From Certhia americana (taxonomy: Eukaryota; Chordata; Aves; Passeriformes; Certhiidae): 64,000 nt of DNA. A program made the position numbers and the translations under genes. Below the pieces are notes generated by a model. It worked only from the letters and a program-made list of their open reading frames with translations. It did no database searches and was not told the origin of the DNA. Shown piece by piece: positions 1 to 12,433 of the stretch. The stretch spans positions 9,941,351 to 10,005,350 of the forward strand of contig CM031878.1 of assembly GCA_018697195.1 (NCBI GenBank), written 5' to 3'. The stretch's first letter is position 1. The number at the start of each line of letters is the position of its first letter.

Positions 1-171
1 AAGTATCCTGCTACCTGCTAGATACACTACTGGAGCGTAAAGTGGTTTTTGAACCCTCAAACAGAACTGAGATAAAGCTTGGAAAAAGTGATTGTGTAAT
101 TAGTGTTGTAGCCAGAAATCATGCAGGCTCATCTCCCCCTTCAAGGATAACAAGCGTGGAACTTCCAAGTG
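1..171 (+). CDS. LIFR: LIFR exon (partial): end of a fibronectin type III domain
   Basis: The frame is open from base 3 and ends with one base of the next codon before the donor GTGAGT at 172 (phase 1). The translation contains LLDTLLERKV and VVARNHAGSSPPSRI, the latter a typical FN3 F-G strand (aromatic/aliphatic-A-x-N-x-x-G). No convincing acceptor is visible before the window edge, so the exon is taken to start outside. Confidence 0.9.
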
Positions 172-3100
172 GTGAGTGCTCCCAGCTGAGAGTTAAACAC
201 CTTCAAAGCTTGGGGAATACCTGGGAGAGTTCGCTTATTGAAAAATAATGCTTTGTCTGTTTTTTTTAATTTCCCTACATAAATCTGCTGGGCAGGGGAA
301 AAAATGCTGCTTTGCTTTTAGAGTAGTGTTTCACAAATTAATTGTGATCTTTACCTAAAATAATGGGCAGTCTTTACAGCTATTTGCGCTTTTCAGGAAT
401 AAGAATGAGGCTTCAAAAGCATTGGTGTGGATCCTTGATATTTAGGGGCCTCAGTATATTTCTGTGTGTTCTTGTTGACACTGAGAAATGTTACATGCTA
501 AAGAGATTCAGAAGTTTTGGAGTTGTGTGGCTTTTTAAGGCAAGAATTGTCAGCTCAATGACTTTGAGCTCTGCAGGAGAATGTTAATTGGACTAGTTAG
601 TAAAGTGTTGGCATCCTTGTGCTAGGGAGCCAGCGTTTCAAAAGGAGATAGGGCTTTAACTTCTCAATTGAAACACTGTTTCACTGTTGCTGAGGGCTTT
701 GTAAAGGGAAATAGCTGAGCCAGATAATGATGTTCTGGGCCTAACACTGAGCTTGGAGAGTAAATAATATTGCAAAGCAGTTATTGAGAGTCCACACTTC
801 CCTGCACACCAGAGAATGTAATCTCCCAAAGCCCAAACTTTTAGCTCCAGATGTGGCTGATGCTCTGCAGGGAGGAGAGATTGACAGATTTACACAGTAA
901 GGCCTGTCTCTGCTTTTTTGCCTGGAGCATTCATGGGTCTACTTCTCCTTGCCCACCTAGAGAACAAGTGTCACAGCTGGATGTCTGGCAGCTCAGGTTC
1001 TGATAAGACATGACCATCTCTCATAGGAAGAAATGTGTTCTGGCTGTGAATCACAGTGAGATGAAAAAACAGGTTTGTTTCTGTGTGAAGGAAAAACATG
1101 TGCTTCTCCAAAACAAAGAATCACGGAATAGGTCAGGTTGGAAGGGCCCACAGTCGAACCTCCTCACCCAAACCTGACCATCCCAGACCACATGGGATAG
1201 GATTGTGTCCAGATGGTGCTTGGGTATCTCCAGTAAGGGAGACTCCATGACCTCTCTGGGCAAACTTTTCCACTCACATTAATCCACTTCTTCCTCATGT
1301 TCTTCCCGTGTATCACTTTCTGTCCTATTGCCCAGCACCACTGAGCAGAGCCTCATCCATGCTCTGGTCCCTCCCTGCTGGCACTACCAGACACTGATGA
1401 GGTACCCTCTCAGCCACCTCCTCTTGAGGCCTCCACTTCCTCAGCCTTTCCTCATAAGAGAGATGCTCCAGTCCCTTAAGCATCTTTGTTGTCCTCTGCT
1501 GGACCCATACCAGGAGCTCCATGTCTCTCTTGTCCTGAAGAGTCCACAACAGAGCACAACACCAATGCTAATACTCTGTAGTCTGCCCATTGGAGGGAAA
1601 AGTAATTGTGTGGGACAGTTGATTTGAAATGCTTTTATAGCTCTCCTTTAGCAGAGAAAGAGTGGGCTCTGGGAGTCAACCTCTGTAATAGATTTGTGGT
1701 GTGGGATAGCTGATGGCAGCTAGAGCTTTGAATTCATTTATAGCTTTCTCTTAGATGTCTGAGGTTCCCTTTGGTGTTACCCAACTTGTATTCATTAAAG
1801 ATTTGCTCCTGAGTTGGTATAGGAATTGAGTCACTGACTGACTGGAGTCATAAAAGATGACTCATTCAAAGAACTGGATGACATTTTCGCCCAAACATCT
1901 TTTCTGGCTGTGTCCTGTGTGCAGTCTTTAAGTGCTTTTAATGTTCATAAGAGAGTAGAGGATCTGGAGCTGGAGATGTGCTGAGGTTTTCTGAAAACTG
2001 AAAACACAAACAAAGGATACACTGCCATAATTAATTTGTCACTGTCTCTGAAAAGTGTTCTGTAGAGAGTTGGGGCATGTAATCTGGCTGATCCAGGCTC
2101 CCTACCACTGTAGTGCTCGAGTGCTAGTAGTTATTTGTTCTTCTAGTCTAGATTGCAGCTATAAATACACCAAAATGAGCAGTACTGACCATAGTGAATT
2201 TCTGGTCATCTAGCTCAGAGAATAAGGTGGAGTGTGGTGTATTTAAGTATTTTTTAGGCAGTATGTGATTACTTTCATTAAAAAGCTCTTTTCTATAAAC
2301 AGAAAAAAATCAAAGTCTGCTAATTAAAAATATGGTCTTTTCCAGCATCATAGAAATGTAGTTTTACTGGATGCGTAGTAGAATTTCTGGGGAAAGTATC
2401 AAAACCCTTATGGAGTTGATTTGCTTTTTTTAATTCACGTCTTTTTCTTGCCATGAACAGGCTACAAAACTATTGTACAATTAACTGTGTGTTAAGATTA
2501 TTTAGAAATAGACAGTCCTTTGACATTCACAGCACATCTGTGAGAGTAAAGTTTTTGTAACACTAATTCTTAAAAACTGTCCTTGCCCTTCAGCCTTCCA
2601 TAGTTTATGGCTTTAATAAAATGAAATAATAGACTCAATGGGGAGCATAAATGAGAACACTGAAAAAGGAAAACTGAAACCCTGAGATTGTTTTTGCAGA
2701 TCTGTCATGGGGCCACCGCTTTTGTGGTGGCCTTTGGAAACTATTCCCTAGCTCTGCGGGGTCCCATCTGATGGACAGCTGTGGAGGGCAGCTGCAGCAA
2801 TCAGAAGCTGTTCCCAGATCTGATCACTTCAAGGGCAGCTAAACCTTTGATAATCAGAAACAAGAAAAATAGACTAAAAGCAAACCGTATTGGTTTTTTT
2901 TTTTTTTTTTCTCTTTCTTTCTTGTATAATTTACCCTTGGTAGACTGAAGCCTCCACAAAGTTCACCAGGGCCATGCTTATTGCTGTTGCTTCTTCATGA
3001 AAAATGGTTGTCTGTGGTGGGCAACTGACAGCAAGACGCTTTGAAAGAATCACAAAGCAAACCATTAGATGAAATGACAGCAGGAATTTATAGCTGGAGG

Positions 3101-6100
3101 TTCTTGCCAGATTGGTGTCAATTTGTATTTGTACCTGACATCTGCTGTAAATCCTTACCTTGAAAAAGTGCTTTTAAAGCCAGTCCTGAGCTGCTGCATT
3201 TCTCATCATCATACTTAAGACTGGCTGAAGGATTTGCTGCAGGCTATGTCTGATTCTGAGCATCCAGAAAGCTCAGCTAAGTGCACTGCTTCAAATTTCA
3301 CAGTTCACTCATGCCTCTCATTCTTAGAAATGACTGCTGTTTATAAAGCTATTGTGCTGTGGCTGGAAGGCTTTCTTTCATCTTGGGCTATAGATAAGTG
3401 TCTACTCTTTGATGGATTTTTTGTGTCATCTTTGTTGCAGACAATGTCACGACAGATCAGGCCGTGGCAATGGGGAATGGAATTAATATTTCTTGGGATT
3501 CTTACCCCAACATGACATGTGGCTACATAGTAAAATGGTGTCATTCATCTGCGTCTGAACCCTGTAGTGTGGACTGGCAGAAATTTCCTTCAAATACAAC
3601 AAATGCAGTGATAAAATCTGGTAAGTGAGAAGTAATTTCTTGTGAGTCTTTCTGGTTGAGATCCTGAGTAACAAGTGGAGTAAGAGCAGCATGAAGCTAT
3701 AGGTTGCAGATTTGCTATACTTGTGTAAATAAATGAAATGCTTCTTGGTACTGTGTTTATTTTAATTTCGTACACAGTCTTGCCAAATCCAAATATCAGT
3801 CTTGACTTAACTTTTATCATCCTGTGTTTATTAACTGTTTTGAAATTACCTCTTCTAGCTGTACCCCACAATTTCCTAACTCAGCCTAATGCATACTGGT
3901 TAATCTAGAGTTTGTGGGTTTATTTGGATTCTGAGTATAAACAGTGCTGCACAGGATGGGAGAAGACTAATCCGTTGTTTTTACACGAGGCAGATTTTTT
4001 TAAGTGTGACCTCCATGTGTTGGCTTGCTGTCAACTATTGAAATTTCCTGGAACAGGCCACATTCCAGGTCTCTAGATGCTGGTGGGCAGATCAGGGAAA
4101 TGAAATTCAGCTGTGGTGGGACTAGTAGCAACAGAAGAGGAGAGAGAGAACCCATTAAAGATGTGGGATTCTTTTTTTCTCTGCTGTCTATAATGTATAT
4201 ATTTGCCTTTTAGAAGAATTTAGTATTAAAGTCTCTGTTCAAGAAAACAACTTGGAGCTGTGCACATAGGAAAGTTGAGGGGGAGTGAGACCTGGGAGGG
4301 TGGGGGCAATATGTTTTTCCGTCTGTAATTACAACACTGTGTCCACGTTGTTTCCATTTGTGCTAGCTAGAGATTGCTTTTTTTGAAGCAGACAATACTG
4401 TGTCTGTCCAATAATGCACTGCTATACTCCTGAGCTCTTCGCTGGGATGGTTCTTGCAGCATGTGACTAGTGTGAGTTATCCAGCTGCTAGCGCTGAGCT
4501 CAAGCTGGCAAATCCACCTCTGCTCTTAGTCCTCCTAGGAGAATGTCTCAGGCTGGACCTGAACTCTTGCAAAACCCACTTGACTTCTGTGTAGTTTCAC
4601 AGTGGTGTCTTGTTTAAAAAAGGTCTTGAAAGTAGTGTATAGCCCTGACTTGAGAAAATCACAGAAATTGTTTACGTATTGTAGCATCAAATATCTGTCC
4701 TTCCACCAAAGACATGTGAAGCATAAATTTGATGACTGTCTGTGTTTTTTAAAGTCAGTTCAGGACTGAAGTTCATTGCTAAGTTGCTTCACTGTCACTT
4801 TGAGAGTTTTATGCATATCTTTTGTACTGTTCTTCTAGTAACCCTGGTTATTTCAGAATGTATTTCTGAGGAGGCAGGACCTACATGGCTGCTGTGGGAG
4901 GAAAGGAAGGGGATTATTTCTGGTAACTTCAATTTGTGTTTCCCCATGGAAAGGGCAATTTATGCAATTTGAGTAGCTTGTTTTGAATCCTCTTAGTTTT
5001 GTACTTAACTTTCTCTGGGAGCTAGATTTGGTTACTGCTTCTAAACCACATCTGATGGCATAGCTTTAGTAGAAATTACAAGTAGGGATGATATTTATAC
5101 CACTATACTTCGTAATTTTTTAATATGTGTTTATATGCATCATGTGAAATCTAAGTGTCATTCTTCTGAAACAAAATGTTCTTAAAGCAGTTTTCTCTTG
5201 CAGCTCTGTTTAAACCTGGTGTGAGATACAACTTTTCTCTGTATGGCTGCAAATCCATGGGATATCAGTTGTTGAAAAATGTAACTGGATATATGAAAGA
5301 GCTGCGTAAGTGCACTTTTATCATTCAGGATCTCTGCAAAGTGAACTTAGCCTATGTCTATTTTTAGCTCAGTGTTGGCAGAAGAAGGCTGAGACCAGAA
5401 TCACCATGCAGTAGTACTGATTTCTGTATAACTGTAACACATTGATCCAACCACTTCCAGTTTCAAGAATATACAATAACCCTGTGTTGTCCAGCTTGTG
5501 TGGTGGCATAGTTTCACAGCCATGATTTGAACCACATGGCCATTCTACACAGGAGGAGGCAATTTTTTGATTCATCAAGCCCAAGTAAACTTCCAAACAC
5601 ATTTGGTACAGCTCAGCAAATGCAAAAAGCATCCATAAGATTTCTGTCTGAAAGCACTTCTTAGATCCAAGCTAGAGCCTAGAGCACAAACCACTTTAAG
5701 AATTGCACTTGTATTCTGTCCCACACCAACTCTGTCTGGGTAACTGGGGTTTGACCCAGTGCTGAGCTTTGCTGGCCTGCAGGTGCATTAGTGTCTGAAT
5801 GCTTTCTGTTCCCGGGTGTCTGGCCATGACTTCACCCTTTAACACCACAGTTGAATTGTATTGTATTGTAACTGCAGCACTCATTTCACTTTGAAGTTTA
5901 ATATGTTTTCTGCTAAAATACTTTGCCCAGAAAACTGAGCTGCTGACATAATCTGAGTCCGTGGAAATGGTGTTGTTTATTTCATTGCTAAGGTTGAAGG
6001 TGAGGTTGAGGCAATTTTACCAGAAACTCAATTTTCAGCCATTTATATCTCTGCAAAAATTCTGTAACGTTTCCTAGAAGAATTTTCTATGTGTGTTATG

Positions 6101-9100
6101 AACAGATCAGACAGAAGCTTTCAAGATATAAAGACTTGGAGGGATTGAGCATGCAGAAGAAACTTGCTAGGATCTGAGAAATGCTCAAGAGGATAGATTC
6201 ATTCTAAAACTTCAAATTTGCCTTTGGACAGATAACCATCAAGAGAAAAATTGATGCATTCTTAAATATGAGCTCAGGCCTGCTGGATCAAAGGCAAATG
6301 TCAGACTAAGTCCTTGCATTATAAGTGAGCATGTCCCTTATCTGCTGTAACACTTTCAGTAGGCTTCAGGTATTGGAATAAGGACTTGTGTAAACTGCTA
6401 AGAGTAGTTCTTTTAAGCTGAGATGGTAGGAATGTGGAGGTTTTTTTACTTTCAAGACAAGCTATGAGAGTTAAAGCCTGTAAAAACTGATACATATCCT
6501 CCAAATGTTTATACAATCTCTTGGGGTTAGTTGCAGGAAGAAGGATATTTACACGTATGGGTATGTAAGAAGGCTGACCAAAGAGGAATTTTTCTTCTAG
6601 CACCTCTTAGTAGCTAATACTGCAGTAATTATTAACAATTATTCCATCATAGTTGTATTTTTGTAGCACCTCCTGTTAAGTCTTTCACATGTACTTTACA
6701 GTGAGGAGTCTTGAGGAAAAGGTTGGAAAATGATAGCTGCAAAATAAAACTGATGAAATACTTACACAGTTTCAGCGTTTTATAAAAAGGTAATTTCTTA
6801 CTGGTTTCTTCCTTCATAATTCTCTCTACAGCTCCAAAAACGGCACCAAATTTTATTGTTGAAGAAACTTCTTCAGATTCTATATTGGTAAAATGGGAAG
6901 ACATTCCTATTGAAGAATGCCGAGGGTTTTTAAAAGGATATCTTCTTTCCTTTGCAAAAGGTGAAAAAGATGCTTTAAAGCCTAGACTTTCAGAATCAGG
7001 TAAGTTAATTGTGTAGATTGCAACTTCCTTGCTTACAGCTTTCTTTTTTATTTTTTAATAATTTAATTTCACTGTAATTAAAAAAAATGCTTTAATAATA
7101 ATTCAGTTGCATTACTCACTGTAATAATTGGCCCCTGATATGTGACAAAGGCATTTAACATAATCAAATCCTAGTGTGATTAGCACAGTGGTTTTTTAAT
7201 GTAAAGCAAAAGTTGGAGAAAACAATGTCTCACTGGAGCCATAGAGTGATGCAGTAGTCACTGCAAGTGGTAATGTGTCATGCTGTCCTGTGCTCAGATA
7301 CTCTGGGTAGATGAGGTGGAGAGGTTACATGACTATATTTAATAGGGTATATTCTTCCAGTGCCTGTCCTGTCAGGACTGAAGTCTGACTCATGTTCATA
7401 AGAGGGCAAGCAGTGGGGTAAGGAAATGAAGTCAGTCTGCAGGAGCAGCACCATACTCCTGTGCTGTTTGGTGCTCTGTATGCAAGCAGCATTGCTAGGG
7501 TTCTTTATTTAAGTTTTTCTTTATACGGACTGTTCTTCAGGTTTCATCTGCTCACTTCAAGAAAGTTTTGCTAAAGCTGAAGTTGTCTTTTTGAGTCCTT
7601 TCTTACAAAGTTATGCTCTTCTTACTGCTTCCAAACAAACAGGGAATCCAGAACTTAAAGTTAACAATATCACTGACTTAACAAAGAAGTCTATGAAAAT
7701 CCTTGATCTTCAAGGCAAAACGAGTTACCAGCTGGAACTACAAGCCTACACTGCTGGTGGGTTGAGCCCTCCAAACAGCCTCTATGTGGTGACAAAGGAG
7801 GACTGTAAGTTGATTATTCCTGTTCAGACAAATCCCTGTCTTTAGCACAGGGGCTGTACAATGTATATAAAGCTGAGCTTATTTTGTTGTTTGTGGATTT
7901 TTTTCTAGTCCTGTAGGTAGTGTGGGCCTACAGTCTAGTTTTTCCCTTTATTTAGTTGGCTATTTATAAATACAAAAATTGGTACTGCTCAGAGTGAGGG
8001 AAAAATCCTTTCCTATTACGGCTACTTTGTAGTTCATGGTAATGTATGCACAAAAAAATAACTTCTAACCTACTACTAAATAAAGTGGAGTCTGAGCTTA
8101 GTCTTCTCAAACAGCCAGTTGTTTTTGTCAGATTTCCCATGATGTATATCTGTTAATACATGGTGGGAAGAAAGACATTATGGAAATATTTATCAGTTTC
8201 AGAATTGTAAACAGATGCTTCTCTGCCTTGAACTCAGTTTTATTGATCCCTTGACAGAAGAAAACACAGGATGACAATTACAAAAAAAAAACCCAGAGAG
8301 ATTGGCTTTGAAGAATGAGAGAAAAAAGTATTTCCTATTAAGAACTAAACACTGGGGTGCAACTAAAATACATGAAAAATCAAGCTTGAGGTATTTAATA
8401 TCAATGGAAGAAGGCAATAGGGATGTACTGGGGCTAAAGCCCAGGGATTGGAAGCATTGTAAAACATACAAAAGACAGTGTTAATTATGCAGTTAGTTGT
8501 TGGCCTAGAAGAGCCATTACCAGAAACTTGGCCAGCTCAGGTAGCATGAAAAGTGCAATGCCAGTGCTTAGTGAGAACAGAATCACTGTAGCAATGAGTC
8601 TTGTGCTGCACATGAAGTCTTCTGTAATTAATATGAGAGAAATGTCTGCTGATTCCTGTAGTTATCACTGAATCTGTTTATGGATGGACTTTTGCTATTC
8701 CCTCAAAGGGGAAGGGTGATGGTATAGGTCACTGTTCGCAGACCTCTGCACTAGCTGGGTTCAATGGAATGGTCTTTAATTGTGGGGAATGTTAGAAAAG
8801 ACAATGGGGTTACATTGGATATATATTTACAGTCTTTTCATTTTCTTATCCCTCAGCTGTAGGATTAATCATTGCAATTCTCATCCCTGTGGCAGTGGTG
8901 GTGTTCCTTGGAGTGTTGGCCAGCATCTTCTGCTACCGAAAGAGGGAATGGTAAATGCCTGCCTCTGGTTCTCATCTTTTCTTGGAAGTGTTTGCTTCAG
9001 TGCTAGGGTTTTCCATGATTTTAGTTACTCCTTGTTTTCTCTAAATACCCAAAGACATTAGTGGGGTTTTTTTAAAGTTGGGTGGCAGAAACACATTGTG

Positions 9101-10892
9101 AAAGGTGAGGGAGAAACTGAGTTGGAGAAAGGTCAGAGGGGAGGAATGGTGAAAGTTTTTGCAGGAGCCTTGTGTCTTCCAGTGAGCACTGTTTATGAAT
9201 AGTTCCCAAATGGAAATGAGCTGGGGACATACTGTAATTTGTGTGCCCTCTACAAACAAAGGGAGACATACCATCCTCAACTTTTAGTAAACGTGGAATA
9301 TTAAATTCCCAACTTAAAAAAAAAAAAAGTTGCTGTTTTTTCCCTTATACTCAGTGAAAGTTCAACACACTAAATCTTTGTACCAGATGTCTTTGGTATT
9401 CTGAATTAAGAGGAAGTGTCCTGACTCCTTTTGTGTATTCACAATCTGTTTCAGGCCTTGCTATCTTTATAATAGTTTATTCTTTCCTCTTTAAAGGATT
9501 AAAGAAACATTTTATCCAGAAATCCCGAATCCTGAGAACAGTAAGGCACTGCAGTTTCAGAGGAACATCTGTGAGGTAACCCTTATTTCAGATCTAGTAT
9601 TTTAAGCTTCTGAAAGATAAAACAAGTTAAAGAATTCTTCTGTAAACTTTGACTCATCTGTTCCAATTGTAGAAAAACACTCTGTGGCAGGGGGAAACAA
9701 GCCAATTTACTGAGTAACTTCTGTCAGGTGCTATCTAGAGCTTTGGTCTTGTTAATATAGTTACTTGCAATGTTTGAACTAGGAAAGGAGTGCTGCATTT
9801 CTCTTCTTCCAGCTAATGAGAAGTGTCAGTACCTGATAACAATATGGGAGTAACATACCCATCTTTGTCAAAGTGTTAGAAGAAGCAGAAAATACGGAGA
9901 TCTGTCATATGCCATCCTTCTGGTAGATGCATTAGTTGAAGATGAGCATAATATTTAAACAACCCTCAAGAATGAGTTATATAAAAATGAAATTTGGGGA
10001 GAGCTCTCAAACACTTACTGCAAGATCTCAAGTCTCTTTAATTTTGCATAAAGTACTTCTAACATTAACAGGAATGTGAGCCAGAAAATTATAAACTCTT
10101 TTTTTTTTTTTTTTTTAATGTGTTGTACTAGTTGCTGTGGGATGAGTACAATCCACAAGCCACCAAACTGCTGTAATTTTGGTAAGCTATTGCTTTCAGA
10201 TTTCCTAGATCTTTTAGCTTAGTGTCTCCCCCTTCTCCTTTTTCTCATTTCAGGGGAGTAAGACACTTAAAACACTGGAAATGAACCCGTGCACCCCCAA
10301 CAGTGTTGAAGTGGTGGAAACACAGTCTACAGCTCCGAAGATTGAAGACACAGAGATGATGTCCCCAGCAGCAGAGACCACTGTGCCTGAAGATGGCTCT
10401 GACTCAGAAATGGAGAACCACGTTGTTGTGTCCTACTGCCCCCCTATTATTGAAGAGGAGATCTCAAATCCCCCTATGGATGAACCTGGGGGGTCATCTC
10501 AGGTGGTTTACATTGACATCCAGTCAATGTATCAGCCTCAAATTAAGCCAGAGGAGGAGCCAGAAACAGACTTAGTGACTACAGCAGGCTATAAGCCACA
10601 AATGCAGCTGTCCCTCAGTGCTCTAAAAATAGAGGGCCATTCACCTGTGGAGGAAGAATTGGCTAAAACTGCAGGTTACAGACCCCAGGCAAACACAAAC
10701 ACCTGGAACGTGGGCACTCCAGACTCTCCTGGATCAGTTGAAAGCAACAATGAAAATGCATCTTTTGGGAGCCCATGTTCAATTAATTCCCGACAGTTTC
10801 TGCTTCCCCCAAAAGATGATGAAGACTCTCCTAAACCCATTAACACAGGGTGGTCCTTCACACACTTTTTTCAGAACAAACCAAATGATTAA
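1..10892 (+). CDS. LIFR: LIFR, C-terminal half (eight spliced exons; 5' end outside window)
   Basis: Leukemia inhibitory factor receptor, the signal-transducing partner of gp130 for LIF, CNTF, cardiotrophin-1 and oncostatin M. It is a single-pass plasma-membrane protein that signals through JAK kinases and STAT3. Coding exons are 1-171 (partial), 3441-3620, 5204-5305, 6832-6999, 7643-7804, 8857-8950, 9497-9575 and 10254-10892. They join without a frame break into about 530 residues, roughly half of the ~1,097-residue human protein. The translation follows human LIFR from memory almost continuously, including NMTCxYxxKW, PGxRYNFxLYGC, KWEDIP and the ending SFTxFFQNKPND. All extracellular introns are phase 1, as usual between FN3 modules. 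OSMR and IL6ST are excluded by the tail sequence. Identification is very secure; splice borders were read by eye. Confidence 0.97.
172..3440 (+). other. LIFR intron with one CR1 insertion
   Basis: Phase 1 intron of 3.3 kb between two FN3 exons, donor GTGAGT and acceptor TTTGTTGCAG. It contains a minus-oriented CR1 fragment (about 1118-1590), a T-run at 2894-2910 and a 7-bp perfect inverted repeat (2711-2717 with 2726-2732, 8-base loop). The open frame at 3234-3515 only runs through the start of the next exon in the wrong frame. Nothing else recognised. Confidence 0.85.
1118..1590 (-). mobile_element. CR1 LINE fragment, 5'-truncated
   Basis: The left edge reads as the reverse complement of the CR1 3' tail (GAATCACGGAATAGGTCAGG, then TTGGAAGGGCCC). 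The minus-strand frame at 1325-1549 contains GLEHLSYEERLRKW, the typical C-terminal remnant of the CR1 reverse transcriptase protein. The copy is diverged and non-functional. Borders are approximate. CR1 is the main LINE of bird genomes. Confidence 0.9.
3441..3620 (+). CDS. LIFR: LIFR exon: start of a membrane-proximal FN3 domain
   Basis: Acceptor TTTGTTGCAG before 3441, donor GTAAGTG at 3621; 180 bases, phase 1 to phase 1. The translation includes MGNGINISWDSY, NMTCGYIVKWC and VDWQKFPSNTT, matching human LIFR closely. The Trp and two Cys positions fit the B, C and D strands of an FN3 module. NMT and NTT are potential N-glycosylation sites. Confidence 0.95.
5204..5305 (+). CDS. LIFR: LIFR exon: end of the same FN3 domain
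   Basis: Acceptor TTTTCTCTTGCAG, donor GTAAGTG at 5306; 102 bases, phase 1 to 1. It encodes FKPGVRYNFSLYGCKSMGYQ, matching human (PGIRYNFFLYGC). This is the E-F-G strand part of the FN3 module begun in the previous exon. Confidence 0.95.
6832..6999 (+). CDS. LIFR: LIFR exon: first half of the last FN3 domain
   Basis: Acceptor TCTCTCTACAG, donor GTAAGTT at 7000; 168 bases, phase 1 to 1. The translation includes APNFIVEETSSDSILVKWED and RGFLKGYLL, the A-B-C strands of the membrane-proximal FN3 domain, with the core Trp present. Confidence 0.95.
7643..7804 (+). CDS. LIFR: LIFR exon: second half of the last FN3 domain
   Basis: Acceptor CAAACAAACAG (a weak pyrimidine tract but frame-consistent), donor GTAAGTT at 7805; 162 bases, phase 1 to 1. 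It encodes KVNNITDL, DLQGKTSYQLELQAYTAGG and SLYVVTKED, ending just before the membrane. NIT is a potential glycosylation site. Confidence 0.94.
8857..8950 (+). CDS. LIFR: LIFR exon: transmembrane helix
   Basis: Acceptor TTATCCCTCAG, donor GTAAAT at 8951; 94 bases, phase 1 to 2. It encodes the hydrophobic segment VGLIIAILIPVAVVVFLGVL, then ASIFCYRKREW with its basic stop-transfer cluster. Human LIFR has the same layout, ending CYRKREW. Confidence 0.96.
9497..9575 (+). CDS. LIFR: LIFR exon: juxtamembrane Box1
   Basis: Acceptor CTTTAAAG, donor GTAACC at 9576; 79 bases, phase 2 to 0. It encodes IKETFYPEIPNPENSKALQF. The aliphatic-Pro-x-Pro core (IPNP) is the Box1 motif through which gp130-family receptors hold JAK kinases. 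Confidence 0.95.
10254..10892 (+). CDS. LIFR: LIFR last coding exon: cytoplasmic tail and stop
   Basis: Acceptor TCTCATTTCAG; 639 bases including the TAA stop. The frame begins GSKTLKTLEMNPCTPNS in phase 0, so the apparent ATG at 10281 is internal. Visible signalling motifs are YCPP (Tyr codon at 10434), in the place of the SHP2-docking tyrosine of the human receptor, and three YxxQ STAT3 sites: YQPQ (10530), YKPQ (10590) and YRPQ (10677). The C-terminus FFQNKPND is the same as in human. The acidic EDxxE-rich stretches are typical of this tail. Confidence 0.98.
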   Translation, partial: GSKTLKTLEMNPCTPNSVEVVETQSTAPKIEDTEMMSPAAETTVPEDGSDSEMENHVVVSYCPPIIEEEISNPPMDEPGGSSQVVYIDIQSMYQPQIKPEEEPETDLVTTAGYKPQMQLSLSALKIEGHSPVEEELAKTAGYRPQANTNTWNVGTPDSPGSVESNNENASFGSPCSINSRQFLLPPKDDEDSPKPINTGWSFTHFFQNKPND

Positions 10893-11535
10893 CAGTGAGT
10901 CCTCATTGCACGTGAACCTGCCTTCTGAATAAGCTTTTATTCCTTATATTGTAAAGAAAGGAAGAAGAAAAGTGCAAAAGGCATGAATTATTCTTGGAGA
11001 CAGTCAGCAGAAGTTCTAGTGAGCTGAATGTTACCATGTTTAAGTTAGTCAAAGTGTTAATATTCCATTGTAATAGAGGCTGAGAGGCCAAAATAATAGC
11101 AATTTAGTTATTACTCTAGTAAAACATATTGGATGGAAGGGGTTTTGAATTTACAGCCCCTGATAATTATAGTCAAAGAACTCTGCCTACTTTCACATAG
11201 TGCTCCAAGATTAACATGCAATTTATAACTTGGAAAGATTGCTTTGCTTTTTTGTAGTTGTTCTCAACCATACAGACTCAAATGATGCAGCGCCAACAGG
11301 TTTCCTTACTGAAAGTTTAATTTATAGCAAATCTCAGCCTGACACAGAAACAATGTGGTGGGAAACTGTTGAGGTCTTTTACCTGGTTGTAAACTATGAA
11401 CAAATAAGACTGCTATTTTTTTTCTTCTCCTATATGGAAGGTTATTGTCACTGTTTAACACTTACAAAGCAATGGCCATTCAAATCTGTTGCTTTTTAAC
11501 TAGACACTAATTTCTGTACCTACTGTACAATGTTT

Positions 11536-11541
11536 ATTAAA
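11536..11541 (+). terminator. Candidate proximal poly(A) signal (ATTAAA)
   Basis: ATTAAA followed by the T/G-containing stretch GTTTGACTCAGGGG, about 640 bases after the LIFR stop. It could make a short 3' UTR form; its use is not shown by sequence alone. Confidence 0.3.
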
Positions 11542-12427
11542 TGTTTGACTCAGGGGTACAAACTTGGGGAAAAGAAGTGTGACACTGATTGAAACCTCAA
11601 CAAGAACTCCTTTTTTAAAAAAAAATCTTAGAATGTTCTATATTTTTTCTATCTTTCAGTTAAAGGGTTAATCTTTCCTAATGTATTGCACTAATACATT
11701 TCGTATTTCATAGCTCCTGCTCCAGATCTCCTGCTTTGAAGTGGTACAGTAGTCCATTCACCCGCAGTGTCCAGCAGTCTTTGCACTATGCAGTAATGTA
11801 AGCCATGGGGAAATCTGTCTACTCACCTTATCTGCTGAAACAGTTTGGCATGTGAAATTAGAAGGAGTAGGACTAGCTCCTTGAGAAGAAATTGCTCTTT
11901 GGATGGTCTTTTTTGTATTGGCTTTGTGTTACCTGCTGCCTGGCTGATCTTAGGTGTCTACCCAACAGGACCTTCCATACAAATCCTACCTGGGAGTGTA
12001 AGGTAGGATTTCTCTAGTGGCAGGGAGAAACCCAGGAAGGTTTTTAATGCCGCTAATTCTACCTCTCCTTTACCAGATATGTGATGCAAAGAAAGCTTAA
12101 ATGATGTACATTGATGTGCTTAAAGGAGTGTTTAGAACAATCATCTTTTAAAATGCTTGTTTTCATCTGGGCATCTCTAGACAACTGTAACTGTAACATT
12201 TCATTGTGTAAATTTCAGGCTGTGACATACATGAGTTTCACTAGTTCACAAGAGAAACTTTTGAAAAACCTACCTGTGTCTTGCTGAAAACAGTAGGGAG
12301 GTATCAGATGTTAAAAGAGCTTGATCAAAAAGGGTCTCCATGAAGTCATAAAGTTTTTTTTTAATCTCCATTTCCTTAGCTACTCTGTGTTTTGTTTCAG
12401 TTTGGTTTTGTGTTTTTTGGTTTTTTT

Positions 12428-12433
12428 AATAAA
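12428..12433 (+). terminator. Candidate internal poly(A) signal (AATAAA)
   Basis: AATAAA preceded by a U/GU-rich upstream tract (GTTTTGTGTTTTTTGG) and followed by GAATGGTTTTCTG. A plausible alternative LIFR cleavage site. Confidence 0.35.

Larger units (their letters stand above)
3621..10253 (+). other. LIFR introns 2-7 (around the exons listed)
   Basis: Six introns: 3621-5203, 5306-6831, 7000-7642, 7805-8856, 8951-9496 and 9576-10253. All have GT-AG ends. The first four are phase 1, the next phase 2 and the last phase 0. They hold short homopolymer runs (A-run near 9316-9328, T-run near 10099-10116) and AT-rich stretches (7040-7100). No mobile element or RNA gene was recognised in them. Confidence 0.8.

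Noticed and set aside
10281..10892. A separate gene starting at the ATG at 10281
   Set aside because: Nine upstream codons in the same exon match LIFR and the acceptor lies at 10253; it is the LIFR tail.
1..10892. OSMR or IL6ST instead of LIFR
   Set aside because: The cytoplasmic tail with YQPQ, YKPQ, YRPQ and the FFQNKPND end is specific to LIFR.
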